A DNA stretch of 64,000 bases, taken from contig NZ_LLXZ01000220.1 of NCBI RefSeq assembly GCF_001440395.1, positions 17,071 to 81,070 on the forward strand, read 5' to 3'. Source of the stretch: Bradyrhizobium jicamae. GTDB taxonomy: Bacteria > Pseudomonadota > Alphaproteobacteria > Rhizobiales > Xanthobacteraceae. Made by a program: the position numbers and the translations under genes. Below, one piece after another: positions 45,427-53,075 of this stretch. Numbering within the stretch: position 1 is the stretch's first letter; each line of letters begins with the position of its first letter. The notes under the pieces were generated by a model. It ran no database searches. It was not told where the DNA came from and saw only the letters and a program-made list of their open reading frames with translations.

Positions 45427-45461
45427 CCCTCCCGCCATCGTTGTTTGCGATGGCGGGAGGG
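45427..45461 (-). terminator. Intercistronic 14-bp hairpin between binding protein and permease
   Basis: CCCTCCCGCCATCG and CGATGGCGGGAGGG form a perfect 14-bp stem with a 7-nt loop (TTGTTTG), inside the 60-bp gap between the DppA-like stop and the DppB-like start. No T-tract follows on the transcribed strand, so partial termination or protection of the upstream mRNA is likelier than a full stop. Confidence 0.7.
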
Positions 45462-45473
45462 TGAGCGCGCATG

Positions 45474-47069
45474 TCACTTCGCGGGCGAGGTTTCATCGAC
45501 CCAGAGATCTTCGACGTTTTGATGGGTCAGTTCCGTCGCGTTCAACTGAATCCCCTTGAGCCACGGCTGCACCGCCATGACCGCCTTGTTGTAGTTGAAG
45601 AACCAGACCGGCGCTTCGTCATAGAGCAGGGCATTGGCTTTTTGCAGCAGCTGGTTACGCTTGGTGGCGTCGTCGGTCTGCCCGGCCTCATCGATCAACT
45701 TGTCGAAGCCCGCGTTCTTGAAGGTCGTGTAGTTGCAGGCCGATTGCGGTGTCGATGAGTAGAAGCATTTCAGCGCCGCCGCGGGATCCGGGCCTGTCGC
45801 CATGGAATAGACATAGGCCTGGAAGTCGCCCTTCTTGATTGCGTCCGCCAGCACCGCGGTCTCGACCTGCTTGACCTTCACCTTGATGCCCACGCGGTCC
45901 AGCATCGGGATAATGGCCTCGACGATCGGCAGGCCCCAGCTTTCATTCTGACTGGTCGTCCATTCGAATTCAAAGCCGGTGGGATAGCCGGCGTCGCTAA
46001 GCAACTGCTTTGCTTTCGCAGGATCGAAGGCGTAGGGCTTCATCGTCTTGTCGTGGAGTGGCGAAGTCGTGGTCAGAGGCAGCCAGCTCGTGGCGCGATA
46101 GGCCTTGTTCTTGACCAGCTTGCTGATGATCAGGTCGGTATCGATCGCGTGGTTAATCGCCTGCCGGACCCGCTTGTCGGCGAACGGCTTGAATGCCGGG
46201 TTCATCCCCATGTGACGGGTGAAGACCTCCGCGACTTCAGCGATGGTGCCCTTGAGGTTAGGGTCGGCCTGATAGGCGACATACTGCGCCGGCCCGAGCA
46301 CCGAAGTGTCGATTTCCTTGTTGCGGAAGGCGACGTCGCGCGCCGCGGCTTCGCCCATGATCGAGACGACGATCTTGTCGGCATACGGCTTGCCTGGCTT
46401 GTAGAACCTGTCCCACCGCTCCATGACGACGCGCGATCCCGGCACATGCTCGACAAACTTGAAGGGACCGAGGCCGATCGGTTTCTGGATGAAGCCTTCC
46501 TTGGCGCCCTCATCGGCGGGATAGACCGAGGTCAGCGCGGTGAAGAAATAGAAACCTGGATCGACTTTCTCGGTCAGTTTCATTTCGAGCGTGAAGTCGT
46601 CGATCTTCTTCAAGCCAGAGATTTCCTTGGCCTGACCCTTCTCGACCTCGGCCGCGCCCTCGATCACGCGGACAAAACGCGTGCCGGGAAAGGCCTTGGT
46701 GCCGTCCATGATGCGGTTGAAGCTCCAGATGACGTCGTCAGCCGTCATCTTGCGGCCGTGGTGGAAATAAGCATCGTCGCGCAGCTTGAAGGTATGAACA
46801 AGACCGCCACCTGAGACTGTGACCTCCTTGGCAAGCTCCGGAACTGGCTTGCCCTCCGCGGAGTCCCAAATGTAGAGCGACCGATGCAGACCCTTGGCGA
46901 CGATCTCATCCTGGGCGCGCTGTGTCGTATGAATGTCCATGCTGGTGAAACTCGAGCCATAGGGCGCCGTCATGCGAATGGTTCCGCCCTTGCGCGGGGT
47001 CTGGGCCTCCGCCGTGACGGAGAGTGCCAGTCCCAAACCAGCCACGATCGCAATCTTCCTGAGCATCAT
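45474..47069 (-). CDS. Dpp-type ABC transporter substrate-binding protein
   Basis: A 531-residue exported binding protein. MMLRKIAIVAGLGLALSVTAEA is the signal peptide. LKIDDFTLEMKLTEKVDP, GLGPFKFVEHVPGSRVVMERWDRFY and KRVRQAINHAIDTDLII-type segments are those of the SBP_bac_5 family, which binds peptides, nickel complexes or opines. GGGGAG precedes the ATG. It opens the peptide transporter operon; the CobW-type GTPase lies 132 bp upstream on the same strand. Ligand not predictable. Confidence 0.9.
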   Translation of the reverse strand: MMLRKIAIVAGLGLALSVTAEAQTPRKGGTIRMTAPYGSSFTSMDIHTTQRAQDEIVAKGLHRSLYIWDSAEGKPVPELAKEVTVSGGGLVHTFKLRDDAYFHHGRKMTADDVIWSFNRIMDGTKAFPGTRFVRVIEGAAEVEKGQAKEISGLKKIDDFTLEMKLTEKVDPGFYFFTALTSVYPADEGAKEGFIQKPIGLGPFKFVEHVPGSRVVMERWDRFYKPGKPYADKIVVSIMGEAAARDVAFRNKEIDTSVLGPAQYVAYQADPNLKGTIAEVAEVFTRHMGMNPAFKPFADKRVRQAINHAIDTDLIISKLVKNKAYRATSWLPLTTTSPLHDKTMKPYAFDPAKAKQLLSDAGYPTGFEFEWTTSQNESWGLPIVEAIIPMLDRVGIKVKVKQVETAVLADAIKKGDFQAYVYSMATGPDPAAALKCFYSSTPQSACNYTTFKNAGFDKLIDEAGQTDDATKRNQLLQKANALLYDEAPVWFFNYNKAVMAVQPWLKGIQLNATELTHQNVEDLWVDETSPAK

Positions 47070-47201
47070 CTTCTCCCCAACAGTACACGCGTATTCCGAT
47101 CAGCGAGTTGACCACTCGCAGCATGTCGAGCGCAAGATCGTTGATGGCGATCGGACCAATACTTGGGCAACGTCAACGCGAGGGCTGGGACGGCCATGGA
47201 A

Positions 47202-48248
47202 TCACGCGGCTTCGCGGCCTGCCTGCCACAGCGCGAGCACCTCTTCGCGCGCGATGCCGCGGGTAATGAACACGATGCGCGAGCGGCGGTCGGCGTCGGG
47301 CCATTCGGCGAGCGCCACCGGTGGGTGGAAGACATGGTGGACGCCGTGGATGACGATCGGCGACTGTTCCCCGCGGAGATTGAGAATGCCTTTGACCCGC
47401 AGCAGGTCTTCTCCGCGCGCGCTGCGAAGATAAGCGAGCCATTGCGAAACGGCCATCCAGTCGAGCGGTTCGTCGAACTCGAGCATGAAGCTGGTGATCG
47501 ATGTATCGTGGCTGTGATGGGCATGATCGTGGTGCTCGTGCGCCGGCTCGCCAGATCCTGCGAACGCCTGCTCGTTGAGCCAGCGCCCGACGTCGACCGC
47601 TTTCTTCTCGGGATCGACCAGGCCGGCACCGAATAGCCCCGCCGGATCGATCTCGCCGTGCATGACGCTGTCGATCCTGGCGCCGGGGTTCAGCCGACGC
47701 AGACGCTGATACAATGCGGCAGTGTTGCTGACCAAATCAGATTTGGTAATCAGCAGCCGGTCGGCAAGCGCCACCTGCTTCACGGCTTCGTATTGATGGT
47801 CGAGCTGATGAACGGCATTGGCGGCATCCACCGTCGTCAAGACGGTATCGAGCCGCAGGAAATGCGAGACCAATGGGTTGTTCAGCAGGAGCTGTACGAT
47901 CGGGGCAGGGTCTGCCAGACCCGTGGTCTCGACGAGAATACGGCGAAATGGCGGCACCTCGCCGCGATCGCGTTTCACCAGGAGTGCGCGCAGCGTCTCC
48001 TCGAGGTCGCTGCGGATTGTGCAGCAAATACAACCGCTCGCGAGCACGGCCACCTCGCCATCGACGCGCTCGACGAGGAGATGGTCGAGACTGACTTCCC
48101 CGTATTCATTGATAACGACGGCGCTGTCCTTCACGGCATCGTGGCGCAGCAAGCGATTGAGAAGGGTGGTCTTGCCGCTGCCGAGAAAGCCCGTGATCAG
48201 CGATACCGGCAGCCGCTCGGCTGACTTGTCGTTCTCGAACAGGCTCAT
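47202..48248 (-). CDS. CobW/COG0523 metal-chaperone GTPase
   Basis: A 348-residue G3E GTPase. Walker A GFLGSGKTT (residues 20-28), metal-binding SGCICCT (Cys73, Cys75, Cys76), switch ETTGLADPAP and NKxD-like TKSDL. A His-rich stretch HEHHDHAHHSHD at about residues 260-275 suggests zinc or other divalent-metal binding. The C-terminal CobW domain has VKGILNLRGEQSPIVIHGVHH. Start 48248 (MSLFEND). Family members deliver metal to client proteins. It is divergent from the cyclase-family gene (116 bp between starts), which may be a metal-dependent client; that link is inferred. Confidence 0.88.
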   Translation of the reverse strand: MSLFENDKSAERLPVSLITGFLGSGKTTLLNRLLRHDAVKDSAVVINEYGEVSLDHLLVERVDGEVAVLASGCICCTIRSDLEETLRALLVKRDRGEVPPFRRILVETTGLADPAPIVQLLLNNPLVSHFLRLDTVLTTVDAANAVHQLDHQYEAVKQVALADRLLITKSDLVSNTAALYQRLRRLNPGARIDSVMHGEIDPAGLFGAGLVDPEKKAVDVGRWLNEQAFAGSGEPAHEHHDHAHHSHDTSITSFMLEFDEPLDWMAVSQWLAYLRSARGEDLLRVKGILNLRGEQSPIVIHGVHHVFHPPVALAEWPDADRRSRIVFITRGIAREEVLALWQAGREAA

Positions 48249-48364
48249 CGGCGCCCTCGTTTCAATCGTCTTATTTTTGTCGCTGGACAGCAGCCTAGCG
48301 GAGGAGGAGCATGCCGAAAATAAATTTTTAAGCCCAGCTTCTGGGCACAACCTGGGAGGCAACG

Positions 48365-49474
48365 ATGGACGATGACGTCAGGGGCCAAGAGCAGCAGCAG
48401 GAGCAGAAAGGCGGGATGGTAGAAACCGATCGCCGCACCTTGCTACGCACAGCCGGCCTGGCCGGCGCTGCGGGAGCGGCGTTCGCGGGTGCGATGCATG
48501 GCAAGTTTTCACTCGCGCCGGTCACCGCAGCGCAGGCACAGACCGCTACCTCCATGCCCAAGGGAGTCGATAAGGCATGGTGGCCCTCAAAATGGGGCAA
48601 GGACGACGAGGCCGGCGCATCCAACCACATTACGCCAGCGAAGGTGCTCGACGCCGCGAAATGGATCAAGGACGGCAAGATCTACAAGATCGGCCGCGTC
48701 TACGAGCAGGGCATGCCGCTGTTCGGCGCGCGGGCGTTCTCGCTGCGCATTCCCGGTGGTCCGACCGGCGGCCCGTTCGGCGACAACAAGCTCGTGTATC
48801 ATGACGAGTTTCTCGCCACCGAGATCGGCCAGACCGGCACGCAGTTCGATGGTCTCGGCCACATCGGCATCCAGATGGGCAAGGATGGCGACAAGAGCGA
48901 GATGCGGTTCTACAACGGCTTCACCTCCCAGGAGATCAGCGACGCCTACGGTCTGAAGAAGCTCGGCACCGAGAAGCTCAAGCCACTCTTCACCCGCGCG
49001 CATCTGATTGACATGGTCGGGCTCAAGGGCGGGATGATGGACGCCGGTCAGGAGATCACCTCAGCCGATATCAAGGCGGCGCTGCAGAAGCAGAACATCG
49101 CCGAGAGTGACGTCAAGCCGGGCGACGCGATCATGTTCCATACCGGCTGGGGCTCGCTGTGGATGAAGAACAATGACCGCTACAACAGCGGAGAGCCGGG
49201 CATCGGCCTCGACGCCGCCAAATGGGTGATCGAGAAGGATCTCGCGCTGACCGCGGCGGACACCTGGGCGGTCGAAGTGGTCCCCAATCCCGACAAGTCG
49301 CTCGCCTTTGCGGTCCATTCCGAGCTGCAGACCAAGCACGGTATCCTCAACCACGAGAACCTGATCTTCGACGAGCTGATCGCCGACAGGAAGTACCAGT
49401 TCGTCTATTGCTTCACGCCGGCTCCCATCAAGGGCGCCACGGGAAGCAACGGCTGCCCGATCGCGATCACTTGA
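48365..49474 (+). CDS. Tat-exported cyclase-family (kynurenine formamidase-like) hydrolase
   Basis: A 369-residue protein. N-terminal Tat signal with the twin Arg in DRRTLLRTAGLAGAAGAAFAG. The fold is that of the cyclase family (PF04199), with metal-ligand segment TGTQFDGLGHIG (the variant GTQxD form of GTHxD) and C-terminal DTWAVEVVPNPD and LQTKHGILNHENLIFDEL. Related enzymes hydrolyse formylkynurenine or other cyclic/amide substrates with Zn or Mn. It is divergent from the CobW GTPase. A 17-bp terminator hairpin at 49481-49519 follows, so the PQQ gene is a separate transcript. Confidence 0.82.
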   Translation: MDDDVRGQEQQQEQKGGMVETDRRTLLRTAGLAGAAGAAFAGAMHGKFSLAPVTAAQAQTATSMPKGVDKAWWPSKWGKDDEAGASNHITPAKVLDAAKWIKDGKIYKIGRVYEQGMPLFGARAFSLRIPGGPTGGPFGDNKLVYHDEFLATEIGQTGTQFDGLGHIGIQMGKDGDKSEMRFYNGFTSQEISDAYGLKKLGTEKLKPLFTRAHLIDMVGLKGGMMDAGQEITSADIKAALQKQNIAESDVKPGDAIMFHTGWGSLWMKNNDRYNSGEPGIGLDAAKWVIEKDLALTAADTWAVEVVPNPDKSLAFAVHSELQTKHGILNHENLIFDELIADRKYQFVYCFTPAPIKGATGSNGCPIAIT

Positions 49475-49480
49475 CGAAGT

Positions 49481-49519
49481 CGCATTGGCGTGGGCGGATG
49501 GACCGCCCACGCCGGTGCG
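49481..49519 (+). terminator. Strong hairpin after the cyclase-family gene
   Basis: GGCGTGGGCGG and CCGCCCACGCC form an 11-bp perfect core, extended with G-U pairs to 17 bp, with a 5-nt loop (ATGGA), 7 bp after the stop codon at 49474. Confidence 0.7.
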
Positions 49520-49756
49520 CCGGGCTCCCGCAAGGCGCGGCCCCGATGAGCGCAATTGCACTCGCGCAGTGATGACAGGGCTCCGGCGCAATTCCGCCGT
49601 TGCATCTCGAATAAAGAGGGCGGACTACGTTTCCCCTTCGCGCCGGCGGACCAGACGCCAACCCATCCTGCGCTGAAGGTTGCCGCAACCGAACGGACGC
49701 TCCACAAAAAAACAACAATCCGGTCAACTAATGGCGTCGGCATTGAGGAACGTGTC

Positions 49757-49966
49757 ATGGTGCACCGCACCGACATCGCCAAGGGCAGCTTGGGGCAGGC
49801 CAGCTCCGGCGATCATCGCTTGCGCCGCGCGCTCCTCGAAAACACTCCTTCGCCCGAACCTCCGCCGGCCTCTCACCCAGTGACGAAGCGCCGCCGTCTC
49901 CGCACGACGGTCGTTCCGCCGGTCCACGCCATCTACCTCGAAACGCCTGACCCTATGAGGAATTGA
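49757..49966 (+). CDS. Possible small protein (69 aa), hypothetical
   Basis: A 69-residue basic, Pro/Arg-rich frame starting MVHRTDIAKGSLGQ, with GAGGAA 9 nt upstream. It lies in the 561-bp interval between the cyclase-family terminator and the PQQ dehydrogenase gene, ending 70 bp before the latter. No domain or export signal is recognised; the C-terminal half (TKRRRLRTTVVPPVHAIYLE) is Arg-rich and beta-prone. It could be a small gene or part of the PQQ gene leader. Confidence 0.35.
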   Translation: MVHRTDIAKGSLGQASSGDHRLRRALLENTPSPEPPPASHPVTKRRRLRTTVVPPVHAIYLETPDPMRN

Positions 49967-50035
49967 CGCAAGAACATCCTGCAAGGGTCGTGACGAAAAA
50001 TTCGGCCCACCAAGCAAACCAAGGGGAGGATGCAG

Positions 50036-51775
50036 ATGACTTTCCATGAACGATATCTCGTTGGCTGCGCCGCGCTGGCGGTGGCAGCTCTGGTCACTGT
50101 CCCGCCGGCGCACGCTCAGGCGCCGACGCAGCCTCAAGACGCGGCCCTGAATGCCGAGGCGGCCCAGAACGATTGGCCGACCTATCACGGCACCTACAAG
50201 TCCTACCATTACAGCGGCCTTGACCAGATCAACGCCGGCAACGTCAAGAATCTCGAAGTTGCCTGGATGCATTTTCCGGAGCGCGCCACCCGCGGCATTC
50301 AGTCAACGCCGCTGGCCCTCGACGGCGTGCTGTACTATTCGGGCTCCTACAGCCGCATCTGGGCGCTGGACGGCGCCACCGGCAAGACCATCTGGTCCTA
50401 CGCACCGGAGCTCGACGAGGAGCTGGTCTCCAAGCAGACGCACTCGCCGTACAACCGGGGCATCGCCATCGGGCACGGCAATCTCTATGTCGGCACGGTC
50501 GATGGCCGTCTGATCGCGCTCGATCTGAAGACCGGCAAGCCGGTATGGGACACCAAGCTGCTGGATTCCAAGAAGATGACCGTCGGCTTCACCGGCGCGC
50601 CGCTGGTTGTGAAGGACAAGGTGATCATCGGCGCCCAGGGCGGTGAATGGCCCCATCGCGGACCGATCTTCGGCGTGGAGGGCAAGACCGGAGCGAAGAA
50701 ATGGGAATTCTTCACGGTCGCCGGTACCGAAGAGGCGATGAAGACCTGGGGTGGCGACTCCTGGCGGACCGGTGGCGGCGGCGGCTGGATGCCCGGAACC
50801 TATGACCCCGAAAACAATGCGGTGTGGTGGGGCACTGCCAACCCGGCGCCGCTCTACGACTGGGCTGGCTCGGACTGGAAGAAGAGCGGACCGCGGCCGG
50901 GTGAGAATCTGTACACGACATCGGTCATCGCGCTCGATCCCGATACCGGCAAGCTCAAGTTCTACCATCAGGAGCTGCCGCACGATGCCTGGGACTTCGA
51001 CTCTTCCGTCGGCGAATTCGTCATGATCGACCGTGGCGGCAAGAAGCTCGTGGTGCATGCCAACAAGGGCGGACACATCTTCGTCTACGATCGTGCCAAC
51101 GCCAAGATCGAGAACGTCTGGCAGTTGGTAAAGAACATCAACTTCGTCAAGAGCATCGATCCGAAGACCGGCGAACTTATTGGTCGCCGCGACCTTTCGG
51201 AAGGCAAGGTCGATCCGCCGCTGTGCCCGGCGATTGCCGGGGGCATCAGCTGGAACTCCGGCGCCTATAGCCCCAAGACCGGGCTGTTCTACCGGATCGG
51301 GCAGGAGTGGTGCATGGAGCTGACCGTCGAGAAGAGCACGCCGGTCCTGGAGCCGATGGCACAGCTCAACATCGGCGCCACGTTCAAGTTTATCCCGCCT
51401 CCGGACGGACCGGCCCGTGGCCATCTCAGCGGCCGCGATCCTGTCACCGGCGCCAAGAAGTGGGAGGTGACCTACAAGTACCCGCCGCTCGCCAGCGTTC
51501 TCGCCACCGCGGGCAATCTGGTATTCGTGCCCGACGCCGAAGGTATCGTGCGCGCCTACAATGCGGAAACCGGCGAAGAGCTTTGGTCTCGCAACAACGG
51601 CATGGGACATAACGCCGGCATCATCAGCTACATGGCCGGTGGCAAGCAGTACATCGCCGTACCCGCAGGCTGGGGCAGCCTGGTGGCCGACGAGTTTGTC
51701 GCCCTCTATGGCGAGCCCTTCAAGAGCATGTCGAAGAATACCGGGGCGTTGGTCGTCTTCGCGCTCAGACAATGA
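50036..51775 (+). CDS. Periplasmic PQQ-dependent alcohol dehydrogenase, atypical
   Basis: A 579-residue quinoprotein with signal peptide (MTFHERYLVGCAALAVAALVT...AHA). Seven Trp-docking-type propeller repeats are readable (ALDGATGKTIW, ALDLKTGKPVW, GVEGKTGAKKW, ALDPDTGKLKF, SIDPKTGELIG, GRDPVTGAKKW, AYNAETGEELW). Catalytic Asp320 is in HDAWDFDSS, and Asp322 two residues on is the residue linked to lanthanide binding in XoxF and PedH. Asn in WWGTANPAP and Glu in GAQGGEWPHRG complete the metal site. The vicinal Cys-Cys typical of methanol/ethanol dehydrogenases is absent at SPYNRGIAI. Start 50036 has GGGGAGG upstream. Cytochrome c and a XoxJ-like gene follow. Confidence 0.87.
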   Translation: MTFHERYLVGCAALAVAALVTVPPAHAQAPTQPQDAALNAEAAQNDWPTYHGTYKSYHYSGLDQINAGNVKNLEVAWMHFPERATRGIQSTPLALDGVLYYSGSYSRIWALDGATGKTIWSYAPELDEELVSKQTHSPYNRGIAIGHGNLYVGTVDGRLIALDLKTGKPVWDTKLLDSKKMTVGFTGAPLVVKDKVIIGAQGGEWPHRGPIFGVEGKTGAKKWEFFTVAGTEEAMKTWGGDSWRTGGGGGWMPGTYDPENNAVWWGTANPAPLYDWAGSDWKKSGPRPGENLYTTSVIALDPDTGKLKFYHQELPHDAWDFDSSVGEFVMIDRGGKKLVVHANKGGHIFVYDRANAKIENVWQLVKNINFVKSIDPKTGELIGRRDLSEGKVDPPLCPAIAGGISWNSGAYSPKTGLFYRIGQEWCMELTVEKSTPVLEPMAQLNIGATFKFIPPPDGPARGHLSGRDPVTGAKKWEVTYKYPPLASVLATAGNLVFVPDAEGIVRAYNAETGEELWSRNNGMGHNAGIISYMAGGKQYIAVPAGWGSLVADEFVALYGEPFKSMSKNTGALVVFALRQ

Positions 51776-51783
51776 CGATGGCG

Positions 51784-51817
51784 AGGGCGGCAGGGATTGG
51801 TTTCTCCCTGCCGCCCT
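51784..51817 (+). terminator. Hairpin between the PQQ dehydrogenase and cytochrome c genes
   Basis: AGGGCGGCAGGGA and TCCCTGCCGCCCT form a 13-bp perfect stem with an 8-nt loop (TTGGTTTC), with G-U and G-C pairs further out. It lies in the 65-bp gap after the dehydrogenase stop. No T-tract follows; it may stabilise the dehydrogenase mRNA or damp read-through. Confidence 0.65.
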
Positions 51818-51840
51818 TGTCGGCTGATACGGATGCTTGA

Positions 51841-52200
51841 ATGCGAATATCGCTTGTAACTGTGGCTTCCCTGGCCATCATCTGGCCATGGCTGTCGACC
51901 GCCGCGTTTGCCCAACAGTCCACCCCGGCTGGCTCGACGAGTCCGCCGGCGCAAGCCGAGGCCTCACCGAACGGAATCGATGGCCGGAAAATGTTCTCAA
52001 GCACCTGCGGCTTTTGTCACCAGGATGGCGGCCGCCATGCCGGCCGGGGTCCGAAGCTGTCGAAGTCCGAGAAAAGCGATGAATACATTGTCGAGCGTAT
52101 CAGGAAGGGAAAAACGGGGTCCATGCCTGCGTATGGTGCGGTGTTCAATGAGGCCCAGATAGGTGCACTCCTGGCCTACATTCGAGGGCTGGATGACTAG
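51841..52200 (+). CDS. Small periplasmic class I cytochrome c
   Basis: A 119-residue protein with signal peptide (MRISLVTVASLAIIWPWLSTAAFA). Heme is attached at CGFCH (Cys56, Cys59, His60); Met in GSMPAYGAVF is the likely sixth ligand. The C-terminal helix IGALLAYIRGLDD is typical. It should accept electrons from the PQQ dehydrogenase. The last 8 nt overlap the start of the next gene, so the two are translated together. Its small size and position resemble the cytochrome of xox-type loci (XoxG). Confidence 0.88.
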   Translation: MRISLVTVASLAIIWPWLSTAAFAQQSTPAGSTSPPAQAEASPNGIDGRKMFSSTCGFCHQDGGRHAGRGPKLSKSEKSDEYIVERIRKGKTGSMPAYGAVFNEAQIGALLAYIRGLDD

Positions 52201-52999
52201 GGTGCTTTCTGCTGCATGGAAGGTGCGAATTCGCCTCATCAGATGCGCGGCAAGCCTGTTGCTGCTGATATTCTGGAACGCATCGGCCGATGCCCGCTCG
52301 CTGGAAGCCGTCATCGAGCGCGGCGCGTTGACACTCTGCGCCAGTCCCAACGCGCTGCCGTTTGCAAGCAAGTCCGGACCGGTCCCTGGATTTCAGGTCG
52401 AACTCGGTGAGAAGATTGCGGAGCAGCTCGGCGTCAAGCTGACCCGGGAGTGGGTGGTCAGTGCAGTCCAGTATCGCCGCGCCGATTGCGACCTCGTGCT
52501 CGACGTCATCGCCCGCAAGGACACGCCGCCCGCGGGCGGTGTGCAGGTGTCGCGTCCCTATCATCGCAGCGGCGTCGTGCTCGCGGTGCGCAGCGATTCA
52601 CCGGCGTCGTCGCTGGCAAGTCTCGGTTCCGATCAGCGGGTCGGGGTGCCGGTCGGCTCGCTGGTCTCCATGACGTTGGCCAAGGGCGGCGCCACCACGT
52701 CGCCGTTCGTGTACGAGGACGATATTGTCGTAGCATTGGCCAATCGCGAGATCGAGGCGGCCGCCGTCACACCGATGACGGTCGGCTGGTTCAACCTGCA
52801 GCATGCCGACAAGCCGTTGCGCCTGATCCCGGCGTTCGACAACGATCAGGATCTGAACTGGAATATTGCGGCCGGGCTGCTTCGTCCCGACGACAGACTG
52901 CGAGCGCGGGTCGATGCGGCGATCGAGGCGTTGCTGGCAGATGGCACCATCGCACGGATCTATGCGCGCTACGGCATCGCGCTGCGACCTCCGCAGTAA
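52193..52999 (+). CDS. XoxJ/MoxJ-like periplasmic solute-binding-fold protein
   Basis: A 268-residue exported protein with signal region LIRCAASLLLLIFWNASADA. It has the SBP_bac_3 fold: GALTLCASPNALPFASKSG, GFQVELGEKIAEQLGVKLT, and DDIVVALANREIEAAAVTPM. Members beside PQQ dehydrogenase and cytochrome c genes (MxaJ/XoxJ) assist the dehydrogenase rather than import solutes. It starts at 52193 within the end of the cytochrome gene. No permease or ATPase is near, favouring that accessory role. It ends the PQQ module. Confidence 0.78.
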   Translation: MTRVLSAAWKVRIRLIRCAASLLLLIFWNASADARSLEAVIERGALTLCASPNALPFASKSGPVPGFQVELGEKIAEQLGVKLTREWVVSAVQYRRADCDLVLDVIARKDTPPAGGVQVSRPYHRSGVVLAVRSDSPASSLASLGSDQRVGVPVGSLVSMTLAKGGATTSPFVYEDDIVVALANREIEAAAVTPMTVGWFNLQHADKPLRLIPAFDNDQDLNWNIAAGLLRPDDRLRARVDAAIEALLADGTIARIYARYGIALRPPQ

Positions 53000-53075
53000 G
53001 GCGCGGTATCGCCGCGCCAGCCATGATGCGCTCCTGTCCGGCCGGTATGACCCCAGCCAGACATGGGCAAGCCTT

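Noticed and set aside
49724..50272. A minus-strand frame of 182 codons upstream of the PQQ dehydrogenase gene
   Set aside because: Overlaps the well-supported signal peptide of the PQQ enzyme; sequence is low-complexity Arg/Gly/Val.
50036..51775. Naming the PQQ enzyme xoxF
   Set aside because: The XoxF vicinal Cys pair is missing, so a XoxF label would overstate the match although the Asp pair and neighbours are xox-like.
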